Below are positions 48,574-55,935 of a stretch of 58,872 nt of DNA, one piece after another. Each line of letters starts with the position of its first letter. Position 1 is the stretch's first letter. This DNA is from JBEKTY01 sp049515555 (GTDB lineage: Bacteria; Planctomycetota; Planctomycetia; Pirellulales; Thermoguttaceae), in assembly GCA_049515555.1 (NCBI GenBank), contig JBEKTY010000028.1, positions 1 to 58,872 on the forward strand, given 5' to 3'. Below the pieces are notes generated by a model, which was not told where the DNA came from, made no database searches, and saw nothing but the letters and a program-made list of their open reading frames with translations. The translations under genes were made by a program, and so were the position numbers.

Positions 48574-51525
48574 ATGACAGCCACACGTGGAAGTGACAAG
48601 CGAATGCCAAACAATTCCTGCCGCCAGGCGCCCAGGCTTGTCGCCCTTGTGATGCTCTCGGCGCTCAGCGTCGTGGCGGCACGCGCGCTCGTAGCGGCCG
48701 AGCTGTTTGTAGACCAGCAGCACGCCGGGGCCGGCGACAAGAACCAGGGTACCGAAGCCAAGCCGCTGAGGACGATCCAGGCGGCGGTCGACAAGGCGCA
48801 GGCCGGCGACACGATCTGGGTCAAAGCGGGCCAGTACCAGGAGCCGGTCGAGGTGCGAAGCTGCGGACGAATCGACGCGCCGATCACCCTCTCGGCCTGG
48901 AAAGACGACCACGTGCGGCTGGGAAGCGCTTTGCGCGAGCTGCCGCCGGCCGGCCAGTGGCGACCGCTGGCCAACAGCAAGAGTTGGGCTGTCACGCTCG
49001 CCGACGAGGCCCCGCGGGAAATCACGGTGATCTTGGACGACAAGCCCATCGTCACTCAGCTCAAGGACGCGCCGCCCGACGACAACAAGCTGGACTGGGC
49101 CACCTACCGGGCAGGCACACGGACGCTGATGGTGAATGTGGGAGCCTACAATCCCGCGGTGAAGCACAGCCTGCGCCTGGCCTCGGGCATCACGGCCATC
49201 ACCCAGCGGGAGCACTTCGGTTTCTGGCATTTCAAGAAACTGGAGATCGCCTGGGTGTACGGCGGCCTGGTCCTTTGCGGTCACGGCAACCTGGTCGAGG
49301 ACTGTTTCTTCCACAACACCTTCCGCGAATCGATCTTTCTTCACGGTCGCTTGAGCACCGTGCGACGCTGCTCCTTTTACCGCTGCGGCTACGGTATGGC
49401 GGCAAGCGGTTCGGGCCCGGGCAACATCATTGAAGACTGCCTCTTCGTGCAGAGCGGGCAGGACTGGGAAGAAGACATCCGGCATCGCGCCATGAATTAT
49501 CCCGACGGCCTGGGAAACGTGACCTGGAAGGGCGACGCCTACGGACAAATCTTCCGCTATAACGTCGTCGCCGACTCCCACGCCGGCCTGTGGTACGACG
49601 GCGGCGAAACCGGCTGCCGCGTCATCGGCAACGCCTTCTGGGACAACCGTTACGGCAACGGCATCTACAATGAATACTGCGCCAACGACACCCTGCTGCT
49701 GGGCAACTACTTCCTCCATACCAGCATCGTGAGCAGTTGGTGCACGCGGTTCAACGTGATCGATAATTTCGTAGACGGCGGACAAGTGGTCTGGCACAAC
49801 CACGACGTCTGGCCGCTGCGGGAAAGCTACATGCTGATGCGCGGCAACGCCTTGATCGACGTGCCTAACGGATATCTGCATCACTACGGCCGCGGCTGGG
49901 GGAAAAGTTACTATGCCAACAGCTTCACGAACTGCATGGTCGACTTCAACCGCTTCCGCGTTCGCCCCGAGCAGCCATGGCTGGTGGACGCCGGGAAGAA
50001 GTTCTACCGCATCGAGGACATCCGCAAGACCTACGGCTGGGAGATTCACGGCGAAGGCAAGACCTATGATCCGCAGAAGAACGACCTGACGCCGGAATCG
50101 CTGGGCGCAAGCACGGTCACCTTCCGCGTTCCCTGGGGCCCGAAATCGTACCTCGCCCGGCCCATGCTCTCCGACGCCGGTATCAACGGGCGCTGGCCGG
50201 CCGCGCCGGAAACCACGCACACCTGGGGCGCACCGTCCTTCTTCTGGCGCCTCGCCGACGGCAACTTCAATCCCCGCACCTTGCGCGGCTACGAACCCTG
50301 GTTCCCCCAGGAATCGCAATGGCAGGCAACCTCGACGGCGGGCTATGGCCAGGGCGAGAATCGCGGCTGCCGCTGGTACGTCGATGCGGACCCCGTCAAC
50401 GACGTTATCGGGAAGCTCGAGGGCGACCAAGGGGTACCTGAATTGAGTACCGGCAACCGCTGGCTCGTGATGATGGGTTTGACCCCCGAGCGGATACCGC
50501 CCCAAGGCGTCGGCTACTGGAGTCCATGCCTGTCGACCGTGGCGGGCGCCAAGACCACCGTATCGCTCAAGCTGCGCGGGCGGAATATCATCTCCAGCGA
50601 AAAAGGCAGCCCGGCGATCTGGCTCGCTTTCACCAGTGCCACGGGCCAAGATCAGCGGCGGGCTTTTCTGCTGGGCAAGGACGACCAGCGCCAGGTGCAC
50701 CGGCCCGAGCTGACCCAAGGCAGTTATGATTGGACCGCGCTCCGCGAGACGATCACAGCCCCCGCGGGCGCGGTGCGCATGGCGCTTTTCATGGGCCTCC
50801 GCCCCTCGAAAGGCGAGTTGAACTTCGACGACATCGACATCAAGACGGAGTCTGCCCCGGCGCCGCCCCAAGCGGCGCCGCGCGAGATTCTACCGCCGCG
50901 CCTGCCGCTGGAACGCTGCAAGGCGACGTTCTTCGTCGACCTCGCGCCGATCGTCAATCGCGGCCTGGCCGACGACGTAGAAAACGACGGCAAGGGCGGC
51001 TGGACCGATCAAGGGCCCCGAAGCGACATGCGGGCATTCCAGGTCGGCGCGCGCAGCTTCGGCGGGGTGAAGTTCAATATCCTGCCGGCGCCGAGGAGCA
51101 TTGTGGTATTGAAGAGCTCGATGCGCGCGCCGGGCGATCTGCCCAGCAAAGTGCTTATCCCCGTGGGCCGTAAGGCAGACACGCTGTTCTTCCTGCACGC
51201 CTGCGGTTGGATGCCGAGCAAGGGCGAGGCCTTCCGCTATGTCGTCCACTACAAGGACGGCCGAGACGAAGTGCTGCCCGTAACGGCCCAGAACCTGGCC
51301 GACTGGTGGGCGGACCCCGTCGAGCGATTTCCTGAAGAGCAAAAGACCTTCAGCACGGTGGCCGAAACGCTGCCCCGCGAGCCACAACCGCGCGGCAGCG
51401 TCTACCGCATGGAATGGAATTCGCCGCTGGATCGCCGCGCCGTGGAGATCGAGTCGATCGAGTTTATCGGCGGCGGGAAGTGCGTGCCCATTCTGTTGGG
51501 CCTGACCGGCGTGATCGAATGGTAG
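48574..51525 (+). CDS. Secreted right-handed beta-helix protein
   Basis: A 983-residue secreted protein. A signal peptide follows a basic N-terminus; an ATG at 48604 in the same frame is an alternative start. The N-terminal QGTEAKPLRTIQAAVDKAQAGDTIWVKAG is typical of DUF1565/PL-like parallel beta-helix proteins. The helix spans about 210-450 (NLVEDCFFHNTFRESIFLHG, GNIIEDCLFVQS, CRVIGNAFWDNRYGNGIYNE). A jelly-roll region lies at about 600-770. The last ~200 residues form the same domain as the C-terminus of the PD40 protein at 7206-8900 (SFGGVKFNIL, VVHYKDGRDEVLPVTAQ, DWW). A polysaccharide lyase or hydrolase is likely, but no catalytic residues are certain. A pectate-lyase-type gene follows after 20 bp. 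Confidence 0.85.
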   Translation: MTATRGSDKRMPNNSCRQAPRLVALVMLSALSVVAARALVAAELFVDQQHAGAGDKNQGTEAKPLRTIQAAVDKAQAGDTIWVKAGQYQEPVEVRSCGRIDAPITLSAWKDDHVRLGSALRELPPAGQWRPLANSKSWAVTLADEAPREITVILDDKPIVTQLKDAPPDDNKLDWATYRAGTRTLMVNVGAYNPAVKHSLRLASGITAITQREHFGFWHFKKLEIAWVYGGLVLCGHGNLVEDCFFHNTFRESIFLHGRLSTVRRCSFYRCGYGMAASGSGPGNIIEDCLFVQSGQDWEEDIRHRAMNYPDGLGNVTWKGDAYGQIFRYNVVADSHAGLWYDGGETGCRVIGNAFWDNRYGNGIYNEYCANDTLLLGNYFLHTSIVSSWCTRFNVIDNFVDGGQVVWHNHDVWPLRESYMLMRGNALIDVPNGYLHHYGRGWGKSYYANSFTNCMVDFNRFRVRPEQPWLVDAGKKFYRIEDIRKTYGWEIHGEGKTYDPQKNDLTPESLGASTVTFRVPWGPKSYLARPMLSDAGINGRWPAAPETTHTWGAPSFFWRLADGNFNPRTLRGYEPWFPQESQWQATSTAGYGQGENRGCRWYVDADPVNDVIGKLEGDQGVPELSTGNRWLVMMGLTPERIPPQGVGYWSPCLSTVAGAKTTVSLKLRGRNIISSEKGSPAIWLAFTSATGQDQRRAFLLGKDDQRQVHRPELTQGSYDWTALRETITAPAGAVRMALFMGLRPSKGELNFDDIDIKTESAPAPPQAAPREILPPRLPLERCKATFFVDLAPIVNRGLADDVENDGKGGWTDQGPRSDMRAFQVGARSFGGVKFNILPAPRSIVVLKSSMRAPGDLPSKVLIPVGRKADTLFFLHACGWMPSKGEAFRYVVHYKDGRDEVLPVTAQNLADWWADPVERFPEEQKTFSTVAETLPREPQPRGSVYRMEWNSPLDRRAVEIESIEFIGGGKCVPILLGLTGVIEW

Positions 51526-51545
51526 CCTTCGCAAAGGAGAGAATC

Positions 51546-53885
51546 ATGCGCTCTGGGACGATCATGTTCATCGCGGTCCTGCTTGTCGCCGGCGCCGCGG
51601 CGGCGGCGCCTGAAATCGCCAACGTCGCCGGCCCGGTCAACCACTGGGAACCATTCCTGGTGTTCGGCGAGGGGTTCGACGAGCCGCAGTGCACCGTCGT
51701 TGCCTGGGCGCCGAAGGAGCAGCAAGACCCCAAGGATCTTCTGCCGCGGATCCTGAGCGGCGGGCTGCCGCGGCCGCCCGAAGAGCCGCCCGAGGGAAGC
51801 GTGGTCGGCCTCTACGGGCGCGTGCGGAGCCTGTCGCCACAGGTATTGGCAGCGGTCATGCAAGGCGAGGCCGCGGTGCTTTGGGTCCGCAGCGCCCGGG
51901 GCACCTCGAAACCTTACGCGGTCAATCGGCCGCAGCCGTATTTCCTGGAATACGAGACGGCGGCCCCCGGCGCGGAGATCCGCGTGTTCGGCCGCAATCT
52001 TTGCCGGGCATATTCCGCCGGGCCACGGCCCCGAATGTTCCTCGTCGCGCGTGCCGGCGGCCGGGTTTTCGAGGCCACGCGCGGCGCAAAGCACGACTAC
52101 CAGGGGCACCTCGATTATCAATTGGCCTACGAGGTGTGTTACCGCTTGCCGGCCGATTTGCCCGAGGGGGCCTATGACGTGTGGGTCCACCACGGGGCCT
52201 ACGGGCCGCTGGGGTTCGCCGGTCCGCTGGGGCTGGCGGTCCGCTCCGAGCCGCCGCCGAAAAAGCCCGTCTTCGACGTGACCAAGCACGGGGCCAAGGG
52301 CGACGCCGTGGCCGACGACACCGCGGCCATCGAGCAGGCCCTGCTGGCCGCGGCCGAAGGGGGCGGGGTGGTCTTCCTGCCCGCCGGCACCTACCTCATC
52401 TCCTGGCCCTTGCGGGTGTTGCCCGGCGTAGACCTCAAGGGCGCCAACCGGGCCACCACCTTCCTGGTCGCACGGCCCGAGAAGTTTCAAGGCGGCTTCC
52501 CGGCGGGCGGGCTGCCCGAGAAGGCCCGGGCCGTGGCCGCCGCCTTCCGCCACGCCGCCGAAAGGCCGATGCTCTACGCGGTCTCCGACACCACAGTCTC
52601 CGACCTCTCGCTTCTCGGCAACGACCAGACGGGCTTCAACATCCTTCTGGAGTCGCCCGCCGGACCGGTGCACGACGTCACGGTAACGCGCTGCGAAGCG
52701 TTCAATCCCTGCACGCCGCTGGTGACCAAGGAGTGGCTGCCGGCGGCGGCGATCAACACCTACGGCGGCGGCGAGCGGATCGAGATCAGTTGGTGCGACC
52801 TGCGGGCCATCAACGGGATCGGCGGCGGCACGCGCCGCTGCCGCACGCTTTACAACACCTTCAGCCCGCCGCGCGGGCCGTACGGCACGAATCAGATCGG
52901 CTGCCAGATCGGCGAGGAATGCCTGATCGAGGGCAACGTGTGCCGCGAGGCCAACCGCGGCTACACGTGCGGTCCGTGGGGCGGGCCGGTGCAACACAAT
53001 TTCATCGTCCGCAATCGCTTCCTCGACGCCGGCTCGGTCGAAGGCGGCGGCGAGAGCATCCTCTTCGAGTGCGGCGAGGTGGGGGGCGAGAACTGGCTGG
53101 GGCATCCGGCCCGCGTCGGGCCCAGCCACATCGAGCAGCAGGACCAGAAGTGGCCGCCGCACGTGCTCAAGGGACGAACGGCGATGGTCGTCGGGGGCCG
53201 GGGGTTCGGCCAGGTCCGCACCGTGGCCGACAACACCGAAAGCCGCGCCACCCTCAGCGAGCCGTGGCGGATCGCGCCGGGGGCCGACTCGTGGATCGTC
53301 GTGCGGCAGTTCGCGTACCAGAACGTACTGCTGAACAACCTCTGCCGCGACACGCTGCAGGGGATCCAGATGTCCGGCGCGCTGGACAACGTGGTCGATC
53401 GTTTCATCGGTCTGCGCAGCGGATTCGGCGTATGGTTCCCCGCCTTCAACGCCCCCAAGGGCGAGCGGCTGTACTACTCGCCCAGCGCACTGAACGAGGT
53501 GCGCAACTGCATCTTCACCGACACGCCCAGCGCGGTGGTGTTCTCCGGAGACCGCGAGCTGGCCGTCTTGCGGCAGCCGCTGCCGCTGACGTTCGGGAAC
53601 CTGGTCCGCGGCAATCAGTTTATTCACGGCGAGGCGAAGAGCTACGGCGGCGTGATTACCAATTCCTCGTGGCTGGCCGCGGACGATGCGCGCCGCCAGG
53701 ACGCGCCGCCGCATGCCGCCTTCAACGCCTTCGGTGGCAATTCATTCGACCCGCTGGCCGGCAAGCCGGCCTTCAATTTCGACAAGTGCACCTTCGGCTC
53801 GCCGCTGTGGTTGAACAAGACGGGGGAGCGGCCCACGGCCGCCCCGGCCCAGGCCGCCGGCTCGGTGGTCTTCCCGAGCCCGTAG
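51546..53885 (+). CDS. Secreted pectate-lyase-superfamily beta-helix protein
   Basis: A 779-residue secreted protein. ATG 51546 follows AAAGGAGAG, and a signal peptide covers 1-20. Two IPT/Ig-like segments fill about 22-235 (PVNHWEPFLVFGEGF, PGAEIRVFGRNLC). A Pectate_lyase_3-type beta-helix starts at about 242 (VFDVTKHGAKGDAVADDTAA, GGGVVFLPAGTYL) and runs through repeated turns (CEAFNPCTPL, ISWCDLRAINGIGGG, CLIEGNVCREANRGYTCG). This fold includes GH28, GH55 and several lyase families. Cotranscribed with the beta-helix protein upstream (20-bp gap). Substrate not determined. Confidence 0.86.
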   Translation: MRSGTIMFIAVLLVAGAAAAAPEIANVAGPVNHWEPFLVFGEGFDEPQCTVVAWAPKEQQDPKDLLPRILSGGLPRPPEEPPEGSVVGLYGRVRSLSPQVLAAVMQGEAAVLWVRSARGTSKPYAVNRPQPYFLEYETAAPGAEIRVFGRNLCRAYSAGPRPRMFLVARAGGRVFEATRGAKHDYQGHLDYQLAYEVCYRLPADLPEGAYDVWVHHGAYGPLGFAGPLGLAVRSEPPPKKPVFDVTKHGAKGDAVADDTAAIEQALLAAAEGGGVVFLPAGTYLISWPLRVLPGVDLKGANRATTFLVARPEKFQGGFPAGGLPEKARAVAAAFRHAAERPMLYAVSDTTVSDLSLLGNDQTGFNILLESPAGPVHDVTVTRCEAFNPCTPLVTKEWLPAAAINTYGGGERIEISWCDLRAINGIGGGTRRCRTLYNTFSPPRGPYGTNQIGCQIGEECLIEGNVCREANRGYTCGPWGGPVQHNFIVRNRFLDAGSVEGGGESILFECGEVGGENWLGHPARVGPSHIEQQDQKWPPHVLKGRTAMVVGGRGFGQVRTVADNTESRATLSEPWRIAPGADSWIVVRQFAYQNVLLNNLCRDTLQGIQMSGALDNVVDRFIGLRSGFGVWFPAFNAPKGERLYYSPSALNEVRNCIFTDTPSAVVFSGDRELAVLRQPLPLTFGNLVRGNQFIHGEAKSYGGVITNSSWLAADDARRQDAPPHAAFNAFGGNSFDPLAGKPAFNFDKCTFGSPLWLNKTGERPTAAPAQAAGSVVFPSP

Positions 53886-53938
53886 GGGGACGCAGGGGAT
53901 TAGGGGTTGAGGGGTTGAGGGGTTGGGGGGCGGCGCTG

Positions 53939-53997
53939 GCGGAGTTAGTCGAACGCCTCGGAACCCTGTTCGAAACTTACGGCGTTCGACAACTCCG
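53939..53997. repeat. CGGAGTT-GTCGAACGC inverted repeat
   Basis: CGGAGTTAGTCGAACGC (starting about 53939) and GCGTTCGACAACTCCG (ending about 53997) form a hairpin with one bulge. It follows a short run of GGGGTTGA units (53898-53925). A palindromic intergenic repeat, distinct from the other families here. Confidence 0.7.
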
Positions 53998-54126
53998 TAA
54001 CTGGTGTACTACCTTACACTAGCGATTCGGCCGGCGAACGTAAAATTATACGTCTTGTGAGGTACGTGTTCGACTTGCGGGCCTTTCTGCCCCAACAACG
54101 TGCCGCAGGCTGGTCCAAAGGTGGGG

Positions 54127-54229
54127 CCACGGATGCAACACGGATTGAACACGGAAAGGATGGCCGGACATCGGGCAGGCGGGAGAACAAAGTGATCTCG
54201 GCCGTGTTTCTTCCGTGTTCCGTCCGCGG
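54127..54229 (-). repeat. CGGATTGAACACGGAA dispersed repeat, copy 2
   Basis: On the minus strand this reads GGAACACGGAAGAAACACGG, TTGTTCTCCCGCC, GTCCGGCCATCC and TTTCCGTGTTCAATCCGTG, the same order as in the copy at 11165-11265. The remaining intergenic sequence, 54230-54558, shows no gene; it contains a small palindrome ATATACACCAGTATAT at about 54281. Confidence 0.75.
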
Positions 54230-54558
54230 CTACTCGCGTCCCGCATCCCTCATTGCTCGCCCCTCGCCGCCCATTCCATAACTATACACCAGTATATCAT
54301 GCGCGCGGCCAAATTGCAAGCCCAGTTCTTCGACATCTTTTGGGTGGTAGCCGGCTGAGATGCGGGGGGCCGCCGGGGTTGTCACGGCAATCAGGGTACA
54401 ATCGCGTAGACAAGCCGGCTGGCCGCGGGGATGGCCGGAAGTGACGGGGCTGGCGGCGCAAAGCTCGGCCGCGGGAGAATTGCAGACGGCCGGCGGTCAG
54501 AGTAAGATGCTGGGCATCAGGTGCGGCTCCTCATGTTCTCAACCAACCGAGGTAAACC

Positions 54559-55671
54559 ATGAAGAAGCACGTTGCATTGCTGGCCGTGACGCTGTTCTGC
54601 CTCATGCTGGCCGTGGTACCATCGGTTGCCGCGGAACTGAAATCGGCAAAGGAAGCCTACCAGAGGGGCATTTCGTGTGTTGTAAAGCAGGACTATGATG
54701 CCGCCATCGCTGCCTTTTCAGAGGCCATTCGGCTGGAACCGAAGAACGCCGGTGCGTACAACAATCGGGGCCGGGCGTACATGAGCAAGGGCAAAGTTAA
54801 TGAGGCCCTCGACGACCTCACGGAGGCGATCCGGCTCGACCCGAAGGAGATTAGGTCATATCTTGGCCGAGGTGCTGCCTACGTGTCCAAAGGCGAGTTC
54901 GACAAGGCAATTGCGGACTACACCGAGGCGATCCGACTCGGCCCGAAAGAGATTGGGCCAAATCTCGGCCGAGGCGTTGCCTACCTATTGAAACGCGAAT
55001 ACGACGAGGCAACTGCCGACTTCACGGAGGCGATCCGACTCAACCCAAAAGAGATTAGCTCGTACATTGGCCGAGCTACTGCCTATGAAGCGAAACGCGA
55101 ATACGACGAGGCAATTGCCGACTGCACCGAGGCGATCCGACTCGACCCGAAGGAGATTAAGTCGTATATGTGCCGAGCTGCTGCCTACCAAGCGAAACGC
55201 GAATACGACAAGGTAGTTGCCGACTGCACCGAGGCGATCCGACTCGACCCGAGGCTCGCCCGAGCATACTGGGGACGGGCTATTGCCTACTACTACAAGG
55301 GCGAGCGCGATAATGCGATCACCGACCTCTCGCACGCCATTCGGCTTGATCCGAGAGACAGCAACGCAATTTGTTTCCGGGCCATCGTCTACGAGAAGAA
55401 GGGCGACCACGACAAAGCTATCACGGATTACACGGAGGCCATTCGGGTCGATCCGAAAGCCGCCGGGACATACTGGCTACGAGGCGTTGCCTACGGCAGG
55501 AAGGGTGAGCACGACAGAGCCATCTCAGACTGCACGGAGGCCGTCCGGCTCGACGCGAATCTCGCCGGGGCATACTATTACCGTGGCGTGGCCTATCAGA
55601 AGAAGGGCGAGAAGTCCAAGGCGGAGGAGGATTTTGCGCGGGCAAGGAAGCTGGGGTACAAAGGAGAGTAA
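54559..55671 (+). CDS. Secreted ten-repeat TPR protein
   Basis: A 370-residue exported protein. Signal peptide 1-25 (VALLAVTLFCLMLAVVPSVAA). The rest is ten back-to-back 34-residue tetratricopeptide repeats from about residue 30, each of the type GRGAAYVSKGEFDKAIADYT followed by EAIRLDPKE. The DNA repeats with a 102-bp period and repeats 3-6 are the most alike, so the array probably grew by duplication. TPR arrays bind other proteins; as a periplasmic scaffold it might assist the neighbouring secreted enzymes. It stands alone on the + strand between two intergenic regions. Partner unknown. Confidence 0.92.
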   Translation: MKKHVALLAVTLFCLMLAVVPSVAAELKSAKEAYQRGISCVVKQDYDAAIAAFSEAIRLEPKNAGAYNNRGRAYMSKGKVNEALDDLTEAIRLDPKEIRSYLGRGAAYVSKGEFDKAIADYTEAIRLGPKEIGPNLGRGVAYLLKREYDEATADFTEAIRLNPKEISSYIGRATAYEAKREYDEAIADCTEAIRLDPKEIKSYMCRAAAYQAKREYDKVVADCTEAIRLDPRLARAYWGRAIAYYYKGERDNAITDLSHAIRLDPRDSNAICFRAIVYEKKGDHDKAITDYTEAIRVDPKAAGTYWLRGVAYGRKGEHDRAISDCTEAVRLDANLAGAYYYRGVAYQKKGEKSKAEEDFARARKLGYKGE

Positions 55672-55935
55672 TATGCCGGCGCCTGGCCTAACATGCCGAT
55701 CCTCCTCATCCGCGACCGGCGAGCGAAGGCTGCGAATGCTGCAGCGAGCAGTGTCCAGTAGGATCGGCGTCGTGGCCGAGAGCTACAATGTTCCCCCAAA
55801 TCGCAAGCCAACACGCTATGGCGATTACCTGAGGCGTAGTCAGCGAGCGCTCATAGATAACTTGGACAATTTCCTCAAGTTACCCGTGAGCGCGCCGGTC
55901 CTTAGCTTTCCCGAGAGCCGCAAGAGGAGAAACCA
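55672..55935. other. Intergenic region, no gene seen
   Basis: About 260 bp between the TPR gene and the large secreted gene at 55936. I see no terminator hairpin with a T run and no convincing open frame; it must contain the promoter of the following gene. Confidence 0.5.
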
